Of a DNA stretch of 64,000 bases, positions 1 through 13,994 are shown piece after piece (the first letter of the stretch is position 1; the number at the start of each line of letters is the position of its first letter). Both the position numbers and the translations under genes were made by a program. Source of the DNA: Paragordius varius (taxonomy: Eukaryota > Nematomorpha); contig OZ176052.1 of assembly GCA_964247055.1 (NCBI GenBank), positions 6,386,001 to 6,450,000 on the forward strand, read 5' to 3'. The notes beneath the pieces were generated by a model that saw only the letters and a program-made list of their open reading frames with translations, searched no databases and was not told the DNA's origin.

Positions 1-1003
1 ATTAATAATGTTCAGGTGTAGTATGTCAAAAATTTAGATCTTAAAAAGATTTCGTTATTTTTAGACATTATAAAAATAGTAACAGTATATTATTATTACG
101 AGTAAAAAAGTTTGTTTTAAACATCTTCTTATATCTATATAAACAAGTTACATCAATTTAGGACAAAATGTAAAAGAGACACTCTGCGAGGTGTCAAATA
201 GGGTTAAAAATCTTTAGTTAATATACATAACATCACAAAAACTAATAAAAAAGAACAAAATTATGGAAAGAAAAGGTGTAAAAATATAGAAATATCCATT
301 GATAGCCAACCACACATGTCATAGAATATTATTTATTCATTTATTAAAAATTAAGAAGTAATAAACCCTTAAAAGAATAGTACATCAAAAGTCAAATTTA
401 AAGGTTATCAAAAACTTAAGTATGTAATTTCAAAAAAGTTTATATATGTATATTGTTGTAAATCGGCTCATCTGCCAATTATTTTATCCTTATTAGATTA
501 GTAATAAAATAATAATAATCCAAATTAATCTTCCCTAATAGACCATAATAGTTTTTTAATTACCATAGATTTTGTAAATTAAGCCGATAGATTCACTTTA
601 AAGTAAATATAGTAGGGTTTAAAAATCAAAGTAGACTGACTACTTACAAGTGTGTTTACAACACTTTTTAACAAATGTTTATACTTTATTATGATTATTA
701 ATTATAAAAATGATCGAATCAAGGTGCAAAACAATCAAAAAAAGGAAACGGATATAAGTAAGATATCTAATTTCAAAGCAAACATTAAAATGCGTGGTGA
801 TTAATTAACAAATAAATACCATCAATAAATTAGTGTATAATATCACCAGGTTTAAATTTTAGATAAAATGAATTTAAAAAAGCAAAGATTACGCTTAAAA
901 TCTAACTTTATAACGCGGAATATCCAATAATTTTTACAAAAAAAAGCAATACCAATTCATTAATGACCTAATATACTATATGAAAATATAGGATAAAATA
1001 TAC
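1..1003. other. Intron of the Notch ligand gene at the window edge
   Basis: The region follows the phase-1 donor after DSL exon 3. It is AT-rich, and I found no Cys-rich EGF exon on the minus strand, so it reads as the start of an intron that continues left of the window. Confidence 0.5.
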
Positions 1004-2042
1004 CTTGAGTACAGTAGGGACCTGTCCAACCCTGTTGACAAATTTTTTGTCCATTGTTCCCGCACACATAATGGCCAAATTTATCGTCTCGCGGTCGACA
1101 TAAAGCCGCGCAAGATTTGCCATAATAGTGTCGATCACAAACTACTCGATAAGAAAATTTTATTTTGATCCCAGTTTTAGGGTCCGTGTAAAGTGCTGAT
1201 GTCCAACGCATATCGGCATTAACTGATTTCTGAGTTGCTAATCGAAGTAAAAGTTTATCGCTGGAGGGAATGCTCTTTTTATTGTTGTTGTTGATGTTGA
1301 TATAATTGGCGGCCTCTTTATATGACCCATTTAACCAAGCATCCAAAATGATGGAAAAAGTACCCTGGAAATAAATGAATGGAATAAAGAATTTTCATAC
1401 GAATAAAGTGTTTTTAAGTCATATAAGTATTAGTCTAAAAATGATTGATCAATAATATTTAAAAAGCTTATATAACATACTGGCCAAGAGAATGAAAACG
1501 GGAGTTGAGATATAATTTGAGATTGTTCCCGATTTTGTCCGAGTGTCGGTGTAATAAAACTTCCAAAAGTGCAAGAAGATAATGGATTGTTGTTAATTAT
1601 GTTTGATTTTACATGGTAAGATGATTGTTTTTGACTAGCAATTAGGTTTTCATCATGCATCCTGGATACGGAATCCGTATTCAATTGTATTTTAGTTTGA
1701 TAATGTTTAAGACACACTGAGAAATAGGTGTGGCAAAACAGGGGACATCTAGAAGTTTTTGAGTCCAAAAATTCATTCCGCACTATTTCATTTGTGTGAA
1801 ATGTTTGACAACATGATTTGTCTAAGGCATCAATCCCTTGGCTGTTTTTGAAGGAATCCATACGAATTTCAAACACCCCAGATCCATAAATATTCTGTAA
1901 TAAGCGACAATTATAATATAAATATTTAAACGGCATTAATAATAAATTAAATGCTAAAAAAAATTTTTGTAAAAATAAAAGGCATACATACCTGAACATG
2001 TAAAAGAAGTTGTAGCACCAAACTCAAAATCCAACGAGACAT
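1004..2042 (-). CDS. Notch ligand (Delta/Jagged type), N-terminal part: signal peptide, MNNL and DSL domains
   Basis: Partial gene read on the minus strand in three exons: 2042-1992, 1894-1481 and 1364-1004, with GT-AG borders and phases 0, 0 and 1. Exon 1 starts at the ATG at 2042 and gives a 17-residue signal peptide (MSRWILSLVLQLLLHVQ). Exon 2 holds an MNNL domain: GSGVFEIRMDSF near the start, CLKHYQ in the middle, and PFSFSWP at the exon end, where family members read PF.F.WPG. Exon 3 continues GTFSIILDAW, then an Asn-rich loop, then a clear DSL domain (RVVCDRHYYGKSCAALCRPR, then FGHYVC and GWTGPYC). DSL is the Notch-binding module of Delta and Jagged ligands, which are type I membrane proteins. 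EGF repeats, membrane segment and tail must lie to the left, beyond the edge. The visible part cannot separate Delta from Jagged. Confidence 0.9.
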
Positions 2043-5000
2043 TTTCTGGTTTGTGAGAATTGTTGTGTAATTCGTTGTCAATACTATAAGAATATCCAAA
2101 TAATATCTTTTATAGGGAATGTTTTTCACAATGTATTAGTATACAATATAAGTATTAGCTGTTTCACAATAGCGAAATAATTTAATTAGGAATGTTTCTA
2201 AAACAGCAAAAAAAGTTTAACAGGGTTAGGATATAAATATATGCCCTGAAAGATTATTAAAAATCGATAGGAAAAGTTTGGGATTTTTTCCTGGATGGTT
2301 GGTTATTTCAAATAAATTATTTATAACTAAATGTATGACGAGGAAAAAATGGAAAAAAAACTAAAAATGTCCCGATGAGTAAAATTTTTGAAAATAAAAT
2401 TCAAAAAAAAAATTATTTTGGAACAAAAAGTAGTTGTGTGTATGTGATAGATAATAAATATTTTAAAATAATTTTTCCTAAAAAAATATTTAACACAGCC
2501 GTCAATGGACTATACTATTATATATTATTAACAAATGTTCCATATGCCCACACATTCTTCAAGAATATAATATTTTATTATAAATTTAAGGAGGCAAATG
2601 TCATAAACAACAACCTGTATTATTTTCAAATATACATTGTATGTAGTTAGTTTATAGGAAAGGTGTTCTCTTTATATGCTGAGCATGTGTGTGTCTTGTG
2701 TTTTATGTGGACATATACAAAAGGTAAGTTAATATATATATATTTTATATGGAAGTTATATAGACTTTTATTTTAATATAATATAAATTAATGTAAGAAA
2801 GGACATATGTTACACTAAAATTTTTTTTTATTTTAAAAAATAAATTAAACAAAGGTGTGTGCATCATGCGATTCAAAAACGAAGAATAAAATTAAATAGG
2901 AAACAAGATCTCTAAACAAATAATGAATTTATTATATATATCTATCAAAGTTTTTTGTAAGATCAAATTGGGAAGATACATTCATAGCATTATTTTTATT
3001 GCTAACTTCCTTTTAAATTGAAAAGGAATCGAAGAAAGACAAATAAAAGTTAAAAATATTAGGCATATGAATGACAATATTTGTAAAGGTGGGATGGACG
3101 GACACAACAATACTTTTTTTCTTTACAATTTAAAAAATTTTATAATTGGTTCATTGTTTCACTATAAATGAATAATATTCATGTCATATATAATTTTTCA
3201 CCCAAACTTTAAAGTTATTACTCAAATTTCCAGAAAGCTAAATTTTATTTTGGCGCAAATTCCAGCCACACATGTTTAAGTAGGTCAATAACTTTGTTAA
3301 TAAAAAAAGTTATATACACTTCAAAACTACTGAAACAATAAATTATAATTGTAAGTGATATATGCTAAATATTGAATATTAGATATTGAACTTATTTATA
3401 TTTAATAATATAACTTAAACATATTTTACTGTAAAATTTAGACTAATTAATTACATCATTTTATACGTATATATGACCAAAACAAAAGTTATGAAACACA
3501 TGCTCTATACATTAAGAAAACTATTCAAAGTTTCTAATTAGAGAAAAAAACTTGGACAGTTGTTTTTTCATTTAAAAAACAAAATATATATTCAAATTAT
3601 CTTAACATCTGTACCTTGGTTCTTTATATATTGTAGTTTAATATTTCATTTTACAAAAATTTATTTTAATGATGGACATAAAATGCATCTAAGGTAGAAA
3701 AATTTTGTACCTTCATAAAATTTTTAGTGTATTACTAATAAAAAAAGTTTTAAAGGTGTTCAATGTCTTTTTACTTTATCACTCAGTGTCCAGCACAAAA
3801 AGTTATTATAGTATATATAGAAAGTGCAGAGCAGATGATGACAATTATCAAATACAGAACTATAAACTTGGGGTAAAGAATCGGCAGATGATACATACCA
3901 CAATTTAGTTTATATAAGCCAAATTTAAACTTTTTTGTAAAATGTTAAAACTACTTAAAAAATTCACTTTTATCACAATAATTAAGGTCCCAATTATAAA
4001 GTTTAATTATTTTTCAGAATATAATATATCTATATATCTTAAGACAATTAACTACTATGGAAATAGGGGTCAATATGACATTTTTGAATAACATTCCTAA
4101 AAAAACAAAATGTACCATATTTAACAACTATTTTATGACTTTGATGCTGGAAAAAAGCAAACAATTAGTTGAAATAATTGTCAATTGTTTTTAAACATGA
4201 AAACCGATTAAAGAGTTATTATAAAAAGTTTTTTTTATTTGATTTTTTATTCTATTAAATAGAGGTAGTTTATAATATATAGTTACAAATATTTATAACC
4301 AAAATTTACGACAAATTGTTTTTTTATGTTCTGAGCATAATACAAACATTAAAATATTTTTTATAAAATGTTTATAAACTATAAAATAATTTTGTAGACG
4401 TATTAAATAATTTACGCCGAGTCAATTAAATATTTTAAAAATTCTCTGTCACCATTTTCAAGAATGATGTTATAAATATGCAAATTAAATAAATGTACGC
4501 GCAATTAATGTGGTATGCGCAAAAAGAAGATACAACACAGAGAACAAATTGAATTGATGCCGATATATTATTACGGGAAAAGTCTAATATAATAAAAAAT
4601 GCTCTGTAAGACACACCAGGTAATAATTTAAGAATTTTAATTTATTAACTTTTACAGAGATAAAGAAAGAGGAAGCAAAATATATATATAATTTTATTAA
4701 CAAATAATTACATAACTTCAAAGATTCTCTTACAAGATATATATTTATTCAATTCATAAGCATCTAGCGGTCATTGGAAGGATCCAAGACAATAAAATAT
4801 TTTACACTTTTATCGTACACAACAAAATCACGTAAATTTCAATAAAAAAGTAACACATAATTTAGCCGAAACACCTTTATATCTTATTATAAAGCGAAAA
4901 AAAATGTTTTTAGATTGTCAACGCGTTCCGGACAATCTTGAATTTATATTGTAAAAAGATTTTTTAAAAAAAATCTGTATAAATATATAAATGTGTTACA

Positions 5001-5242
5001 AATGTTATAGTTTGTAATTGTAACCAATTATCAATCAATATGAATCCGGACATTGATATATTACGAGTTGTTGATCGTACTTATAATATGTAATGTAATG
5101 TAGTGTAATGTGTACCTTGATTTTTTTTTCTTTTCTTTTATCATTACATGTTTTCACAAAATAACTAACTATAATATACCAAATTTATAACAAATCTCTT
5201 TTTAATACTTAATATATACTTATTTTTATTGATAGATTTGAC

Positions 5243-5262
5243 ATATATATATATATATATAT
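5243..5262. repeat. (AT)n microsatellite
   Basis: Uninterrupted run of about ten AT units. Confidence 0.9.
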
Positions 5263-6262
5263 ACACAATATTTACGTGGAAGGAAGTCGTCCTTTAATAA
5301 AAAAAGTAGTCTCTAACATATACTAAAATGATTTGTTTTATAATAGTTTTTACTCTAAACTTTATACCCTATATTATAATCCTATTAGTTCAATATTTAC
5401 ACGGAGCACATGATGATATAATTATTGATATATATTGTATCTTAATAATATCAGTAAATTCATTACGGTATTTTTTAGGCGATCGAGAAACTTCCTTTAA
5501 AGTTTAAACAAAGACAACATCTTCAAATATAAAACAGTGGCTCATAATTTTTAGAACATTCTTTTATTTAAGTCATACTTTTTACACAATTTACAAAAGT
5601 TTGGTGTCGTAGTTTTGAGGTCAAAACATTTAAAATACCCTAAAATAATACAAACTATTCATTCTTATTTGACATGTGCCACTTTTAAATTGGTTCATTA
5701 ATTTTAATAAAAAAAATATATATTCCTAACCTAAAAATGGAATATCACTCTATTTAATTTATCAAATGGCATATTCAAAATGAAATTTTTCAAAAAGATT
5801 ATAAAAATAGCAAATATATGAAATATTCTTAGAAAACTGGATCAATACCATTTACATGTTTTACCAATTACATAAATGTAGAAGGGAAATAATTATTATT
5901 AAATTATTATTTTAATTAAGATTGTACATCAGGTACGTATTATAACGTAAATATAAAAAATTTATTAATATTTTATTTAAAATTTTTACTTGGTCGTTTT
6001 CCACCGATATTTCATATGTATAATAAATCAGATTATTCAATTAAAAATAAAAGGGCATTAAACTTTGTCGAAAGAGTTAGCTTAATCTAAGAAATCTCAT
6101 AATAAATTTCTCCCATTTATAAAATCCTAATTTAATTTAAAATATTATTACATCTTCTGATGTGATGCAGTATAATCTGATAAAAAGATGTAACATACGA
6201 AAGAAAAGGTGTTGAAAATATTTTTACCTGTCATTTTTAATTAATTTTTTTGAAAAAAAAAG

Positions 6263-6265
<3 letters not shown>

Positions 6266-6308
<43 letters not shown>
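6266..6308. repeat. (AT)n microsatellite
   Basis: Uninterrupted run of about 21 AT units, the longest in the window. Confidence 0.95.
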
Positions 6309-6313
<5 letters not shown>

Positions 6314-9300
6314 TAATTAAATCCTAAAGACCTTATTATACAAAAAATATCAATTTATGGTTTTAAGATTTGCAAAAATAACCTTTATCAAGACTTGATT
6401 CGCAGTAATTTAATGGAATTGGGTGGAAATTGATTATAATTTTATTTTTAAAGAAATCGCAAAAATGAATTTTTCGTTAAAATATTAAAAAATAATATAA
6501 ATGACAGGCTTAAAAAGTTTATATAGGGCCAATATAATATTTTAATATTATTTAATATATGTATAATGTAATTTAAATTTTTAGTTCAAGTTCGACTTTG
6601 GACAGATGAATATTCTATCCTATTATATTGTATTTGCAAGATGTCTTAATTTATTAATCTATTAACATATACAACAAATAAAATATGCATACTATTTAGC
6701 TTAAAAAGTACTAAAAAAATTATTAACAGGTAAGTATATAACATTGTCAAGATCTTGTTTTATGATAAAACTAGACATTGCAATATGGCTTAGGTTTTGA
6801 CAAAAAAAATCAATTTGCAAGAAACAGTAGTGTATGGGGTGAAATTTATCATGTCGTAATTAAACATGGTTTCTATACACTTTAACATTAACTTTTTTTA
6901 TTTTACGAGCAGATATAGTTACACAGTATACTTAAAACAATTAAAAATGGTGATTTAAATATTATTAAATTCACCTTCAATGATAATTGGAAAGAAACAC
7001 CTGTATGTATATATAATTCAAGATAAGATCATCATAACTTTCATAATTTCCTATCTGCCTACCCAAAATAACTTAACTTATGGATTGCAATATTGATCTT
7101 CCTTACAACCTTTTTTTTAAATTTCAAATCCACAAAATAGAGATAAAATTAATAATAAAATTTAATTATCACAAAAATTCAAAGTTTGATCATCACTTGA
7201 AAAACTCTTAATGTTATTAAAATTAAAAGAATCTGTATCGATGAAATTTCTAAACTAAAGTATGCAGAAAAGGCCCGGTGTCACTTAAGGTAAAAAATGC
7301 TATACACAATAGTCGCCTGCCTACATATTGTTTATAGTTTTTGAGCACACAAAAAAAACAAATAAAAAACTATTGTATAATACAATATATTTTGTCACCA
7401 TATTGCCAGTTGGGCATACATGCGTAAAATATTGAAGCTACCAAAAAAACTCAAAATTATCATTGTATAAAACAATAAATTATATGCACATCATTTGATA
7501 CGAAATTTATTATGTCACCCCCTCCCTCCCCCCTCTAACATCTCCCAAGAAAAATGCGTGATTTAAGAATTAATTTTATTAACTTTTGTGGGTGCGCGCG
7601 TTACACCTTGCAATAAAACGCTAGAACAGTATTTATATAACATATTTCATTCATATCTTTTTAACATGAATGAAAATGAATTATATATATTGGGCTGATA
7701 AAAGATAAAATAAGGATAATTTTTTACAGAAAGTATATATGACAGATTTTATCAACAGATAGTGTCTTTACATAATGACAACACTGTTGCATTCTGCTCA
7801 TTTTAACGGTCAATATTATGTTTAAACAATGATGATCAATCATCTATGTATTCTTTAAAAAAATCAATTACCAAAAATTATGTATATATGCACATTAATC
7901 ATTAATGATGCTTACTAGTAAAATTAACAGTCAAAAATAGGACGACAGACAGGAAACCTAGACACGCCCTAAAATATGGGCCATCATCTCATAAATAACC
8001 AACTATTTTGTGACAAAATATTTTGGTTATTTTAAAGGTAATTTATATTACTTTCGACCCCTAACTTTTTATCATCATTCTGCAACTTTAAAAAGCAAGA
8101 CAAACAGGATCAAAGAAAAAAAAGTTTATAAATTTACTGCAACTTTCTTTACATATATAATGGAATGATTACTAATTATAAAACTAAGGATGCCAATTTA
8201 ACGCTAGAAATGGACAATATCGGTTTACGTTTGAAAGGTTAGAGTTCCGAATAACAACCAGTAACACGACTGAATTTTATTGAAAACACACATACCCATG
8301 TATAAAAATGCCTGTAACTTTTTCCTAACAGTAATAGACGTTCAATGATTATTTTTATACATCACGATTACAAATTAGATATTGTTTATCAGTGTCATAT
8401 TTCAATAGTATTAATAAAAACAGGTATAACATTGGGCAATTTAGAGTTAAACTAGATTTTAAGCCTAGTATATCGTAAATTTTGCCATAATTTAAAATTA
8501 AATAAGGTTTATTTCTTAACTTTTACAAAAAAGACATTAAAAACTTTAAGTGCAAGATCCCCGAAACCGGTTCATATTTAAGCTTAAATTTAGTAATTTA
8601 AGGTTGCATATTAAATTAAATTATAGGGAATGTTATTACAAATTATGTATAAAACAATATCTTCCGCTATTCTATTATCGCTAATTTGTCAATTACGATT
8701 TATTAAAAACAAATTAATCGATGTTATAATCAAACACTTTAAAATTACTTCATATATTAAACAAAATATAATATGATGGTAAATTTAAGGTAATGGGATA
8801 TTATGTTTTAAAACACTTGATTTGACGCTACTTACCCTGGTTATAAAAGTTTCGAATTTAAGTTGGCATAATATAAGTACAAAATGTTACAATATAAAAT
8901 ATACAGTCTATTAGATCCTTTTTTGTAATAAACATTTCTTAAGAAAGCCACAATATTAGAACTTATATTAAAATATACGATACGTGTGTCATTTCCCTCG
9001 GTTAACCTATACTTTAAAATTATTCGAAATCAAATTATAATTGTAAAATAATATTTTATCTAAAATTAAATATTGTTTTTACATTCAATATCTATATATT
9101 ATATAATCAATTAAGTAATGAAGGGGTATTGAATTTATCAATTAATCATTATAAAATGTTTTAAAGCGAGCGTATATGCCGTGATTATTCAGGCGTGGCA
9201 GCAATCATGTTTTTGAATAAAAAAATCAATTATATTAATTTTGTTTGTACAAAAAAAAGATGCAACATTTAACGTATAATTCATGGAAAAAGCTGTTACA

Positions 9301-12039
9301 TAAAATCTAAAAATATTATCAAAATTGTATGTATTGTATTCTTTTACATGAAAACTGGGCCATTCATCTATAAACCATATTTAAGGATAATAGCGTTCGT
9401 ACGCTATAAAATTTAATGGGTGATACAGTATTAAAAGGGAACTCTTTGTGACCTCTTTCCAAATATGTGATAAAAAAAGATGTGTTACCCAAAATTAGAC
9501 CAGCTATTTATTCAGAAAGTTTACTCTGGATTTATAAGGTCAATTTTCTTGGTTACTAGCTAAACCAGCTCATTTATTCAAAATAATGCCCAAATATATA
9601 AAGTTATACCTTTTAGGAGGAATTAGGATTTGTAGGATTTTACCATTACATTAGATTAAAGATTATGGATTTGTAATTTTATATATAATTTAAAAAAAGC
9701 CTTAAAATTAATGGTTTTTTAGTTCAAAATTCGCGCCATATAAATTCCCTTTAATTGTTTTATATATCTATATCTGTGCTTACTTAATACTTTCAAAACA
9801 TATTTTTACTCTAATGCAAATTTCAGCGCCAACCACATGGGTTTGTAGAAATATATATTGTTTGTCATCTTGCCAAACTTTTTTTATATAATTCATAATG
9901 TTGCTTGGATTATTTTAATGTCAACAACATGCAAACATAAATATATTTCGGTAATTAAAATCTATATTTTCAATTTTAAATAAAAATTTGGTAAAGGTTC
10001 CTTGAAATTAAATTCGCAACAATCATTATTTTGTCCACTTTGGGCTTTCAAATACTGCAACAGATATATAATAGTTATTTTCAATATTGTGCCAGAATTT
10101 GTTGATTTAAATATGAGCAAAATAACCAAAAATGGTATAATACACCAAACAAAAATATATTATTTTATTAGCCTAGCCCTAATATTGTAAGTCATTTCCG
10201 GTCAATTGCACAAATGGCTAACAAGTTTATTTATTATATAATCAATAACCATTATTTTATTACAAAAAGCTTTTAAGCGAGACTATATAAATCGTATCTC
10301 CTCTTAGAAGAAAATCAAATTACGTAATTAATTACACGATTAAGCAAAGTGCCAATCAATATCAAAAAGCCATAAATAAATAATGCATTGAAATATACAA
10401 ACATTTAGGAAAAACATGTAATATAATTTATAGAAAGTAATAAAACAGTTTCAAAAAGACTTTTGAACAAAACTTTAGATATACAGTATTGAATAATACT
10501 TATTTTAAAATGTCCACAATTAAATTACCAAGATTGTAAAATGACAATAATTTAACGAAACAGTGGTGAAAGCAAATATATTTTTATATAAAAAAGCCTG
10601 TTTAAGTTTAATTAGGATTGCAAAACAAATAAAAATTAATAATACCGTTTTTAACAGGAATCTGAATAATGCCCACAAAAATGGGAAGGCAGACGATAGT
10701 ATAAAAATGGCGGAAAAAAATTATGCAAAATTGCGTGTTTTGAATTCGTTTATAAAAACCTATTATTGGTTTTGTTTTAAACTTAATTAATGAAGCATTA
10801 ATTATGTCAAGACAAATTGACCATTTTAAATTCCATTATCTATCTATCCTCTTAGTAAATATAAAATTATTTAAAAAAATTAAATTATAAATTCCATATA
10901 AATTGTTAATATATTTTTTTAGTTATCATGAAGGAAAAAGTCCTATAAGAATCATATTGTACTGTGGGAATTTTTTTTAGTTTTCCATATTGAGTCCCCG
11001 TTAATATATATCATAATAAACACCAATATATAAAAATTAGCCTTTAAAGTTGTGATGAATGTTATCAAAAATTTGCCACCTAGTTGCTAAATTTTTTAAT
11101 AATTATGTATTTTAGAAAGAATTTTATGTAATAAATCATACGGTTATCAATGAATTATCTTTTACAATTTTCTAAACAAATTATGGTTAGTTTTAAACAT
11201 TTTGTGTGTTGAAAATTAATTGAAAATAGTCCCTTATGAACTTATTTATCCTTATGAAATAAGGGGATTTTTAGTTTATATTTCCAATTAATGTTAATAA
11301 ACTCCCATTTAATTATTTAAAGCCTTGATACAAAATTGAAATAATATAATCATGACCGAAAACAGATAAGTTATGTTATGGGGTTAATCGATAGATATGT
11401 TTAACAAATCGATTAAGATTCGAAAATTACAAACATAATTGTGTGGAAAATGCTTTAATTTACGTTATAAATATTAGTAAAAAACGAATAACATCTTGAT
11501 CTACTTAGTCGTTTTAAATTTCCAAGAATTTCAGCGACATTATACATCAACGCCTTTCATAAAAGTATTTGAAATTTGTGAGTGTGTATGATTAACTAAT
11601 TGACACAGATGGGGTTAGTTGACTAACTCAGGCCAACTCGATAACACTATTTTTCGCAAAATTTGTAATGATAATATCGATTTTTATATACCTTTAAATA
11701 ATATATTTGGTTATAATAATGACGGAAAAAATATTGAATTAGTAATAGTGGCAGAATGCAATTAGATAAATTCATAATAAAATATAATACAAGTTGGAAT
11801 ATAATTATCCAGTGTTATACTTATGAAGGAACTTTAAAACAGTTTTGTAATTTAAGTCTTTTGAATATTTCTTAAATCCAATAGAAACAAATGTCTAAAA
11901 TTAAAAAGTATGCTGTCAAAACACAATTAAATATAAATTAATGTTAAATTTTTATTATGATAATTTTAAGTGAGATATGAGTTTCTCCAAAAAAGATTGA
12001 AATATAGCGACATTTTGTTATATTTTATGGCATATTAAA

Positions 12040-12329
12040 AGTTTCGAAAAAAATATCCCGATGATGCAAATATACTCTGGTACGAGAATATTTAAGAATT
12101 ATCATAGTCCTTTTGGATTGGCCCCTACGATGATTTAGTTTACAATTTCATGGTAACTGCTCCATATGAGAAAATTGCAAAATTTAGGCCCATTTTGTTA
12201 AATATAAATTTTTTAAAAAATGCTTCATTCCAAAAAATAACCCTAATATTACATATAAAAAGCAGAACATTTTCGAAACATATATAATTTATCAGATTTT
12301 TTTAAAACTCCAGATTTTGGACGCAGTGT
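12040..12329. mobile_element. Arm of a Tc1/mariner-like long-inverted-repeat element
   Basis: The segment ends with GATTTTGGACGCAGTGT (12313-12329), the same terminus found at 28104-28120 and 29958-29974. Internal pieces are also shared with the 27-30 kb cluster: a GGCCCCTACGA block, a CTCCATAT.AGAAAATTGCAAAA block and ACATATAAAAAGCA. Only one arm is clear here, so it is a fragment or solo arm. No transposase is visible. Confidence 0.55.
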
Positions 12330-12334
12330 TTTTG

Positions 12335-12605
12335 CAGGGGTGCCAAACACACATGACTCGCGGAGTGCATTAAAAAATATAAACAGTGAAAACAAATAGA
12401 GTGAAACAATACAGAATAATCAATGATGTTTGATAAACTGAATCAGTCATTTAAAAAATATTTAATGGAATATTATTTTAGTATTTAGTTAGCACAAGAT
12501 TTTTTAGATATATTTTTGCAAATTATAGAATTTTATTTGGTATTTTTTAAATTTTTTACGAGGGCAGCAGAGAACGTCGCGGAAGGCCGCGCGTTGGATG
12601 CCTAG
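12335..12605. mobile_element. hAT-like short non-autonomous element
   Basis: The left end CAGGGGTGCCAAAC and the right end GGCCGCGCGTTGGATGCCTAG form an imperfect inverted repeat. They resemble the CAGGGGTGTCCAAC...CGCGGCC ends common in hAT elements. The interior is AT-rich with no coding frame. It begins a few bases after the end of the Tc1-like arm. I could not see a clear 8-bp target duplication. Confidence 0.45.
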
Positions 12606-13994
12606 CATATATGAATATTTACTTATTCTAATAATTCGCGGCAAAAATTTCAAATTATGCTAAAACAATTTATTTTAAATTTAGGCATATTTCATTTATA
12701 TGATATCATATTTATAATATTCTGGTCGATTGATGTAATCGTTAACTACTGAGTATGATCGTACGCATAAAACAAATTTTATTAGTTATGCCATTAATAA
12801 TGGCTTACAAATACTCATTTTAAAATTTTATTTATTCATTAAAATTAAAGGTTTGTAAAGTAATTTTAAATCTATCTAAGGTATATGATATCTCCAGCGG
12901 CATCAATATTATGGAAAGTGTTTTAGTATTAAGGCGTGCTTAATAGAACTACTCGTCCGAAGCATTATGCGTTGAACTACCCTTAACCAGATGTTGCTAA
13001 ATTATCTGAAGCACTTAGAGTACTACCCGTCTATTTGAAACCACATATATAATAATTGAAACAAATGGTTAGCTTAATTAATATACCTGAAGTTATGCTA
13101 TCACAAAAAACATTCGCCATAACATTTTTAAAAACTACCCTTTAAAAATATTTTTAAATAAAGCCGTAAAATGCATTTTTTACAATGTAAATATATTTGG
13201 ATTTAAGATTCTGGGATTGTCACTAATCTTATTAACGGGGCTGTTCTGTGAAAGGAGTTTGTAACTTGTGCATCATCGATTTAAATCAGTCATAGAAAAT
13301 ATGAAAATAATAAATTTGCTAACAAAGGAAAGAAAAATATATTTTCAAAACACTAAACGAAAGAGCACGAACAAATAAACCATGAAAATATATATCATAA
13401 AAAATATAGTTTAGTTAGTCTCTTTCGTGTTAAATGGTAAGACTGAAATTATATCAAGACTTATGAAAGCTTTACTAGTGGGGTTTAAGCTCTGGCAGTC
13501 CACGCGCCTGGTAGTGCGGCGCCCTACTTACTATACCATCATGCCTTCTAAAAATATATATAATAAAAAAATTATGCATTTGCAAACCGGGGTGTCCCTT
13601 GATCGGCGTGCAGACCTCGGTTTGAGATTTGTCAGATTGGTTTGGAATCAACAATACTAGGTTAAACGCATGGATTTTTTTTGTAATATTGTCTGTTTCT
13701 AATACTATTTATCATATTTATCTCAAGCTTTTTGGCTCATTTATATAATACTCATTTAATCAAAAGTTATATAAAAGTTTTGTAAGAGTGTTGGTTCAAA
13801 ATTTGCATTAATCATCTGTTATTAAACATCGATAACTATACATGTGACTGGTTCAGTTTTTCGAAACCCTAATTATCATTTTGAGTTTAATCTGCTCTAT
13901 TCGTTATCTTATTTTGTTGATTCTAAAATATAACTTAATGAAAATATGTACTTCTGGTCTGTTAAATAATAATTAGCGGGAAGGCGCTTGTTAA
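12606..13994. other. Intergenic DNA without a recognised gene
   Basis: AT-rich apart from a GC-richer patch at about 13480-13640. That patch has a 77-codon open frame (13427-13660) that resembles nothing I know and could be part of an old repeat. Confidence 0.4.

Larger units (their letters stand above)
2043..12039. other. Intergenic DNA, about 10 kb, AT-rich
   Basis: This stretch lies upstream of the Notch ligand (2042) and downstream of the poly(A) polymerase gene (ends 15752). Open frames here are short, lysine/isoleucine/tyrosine-rich and resemble no family I know, as expected by chance in such AT-rich DNA. It holds AT microsatellites (5243-5262 and 6266-6308), a short TAATG-like run near 5089-5114 and a pyrimidine tract near 7516-7548. 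The first few hundred bases above 2042 should hold the Notch ligand promoter, but I see no motif I can defend. Confidence 0.5.

Noticed and set aside
2375-2650. 91-codon open frame in the intergenic region
   Set aside because: Lys/Asn/Ile/Phe/Tyr-rich, repetitive, no likeness to known proteins; typical of chance frames here.
12950-13050. GC-richer patch with ACTACTCGTCCGAAGC, looked at as a possible hammerhead ribozyme
   Set aside because: The conserved CUGAUGA and GAAA core is absent on both strands.
13460-13530. Possible tRNA-derived SINE head on the minus strand (GGCGCGTGGACTGCC, then CTTAAACCCC)
   Set aside because: A- and B-box likeness is loose, with about three mismatches in the B box, and no tail, copies or flanking duplication are visible.
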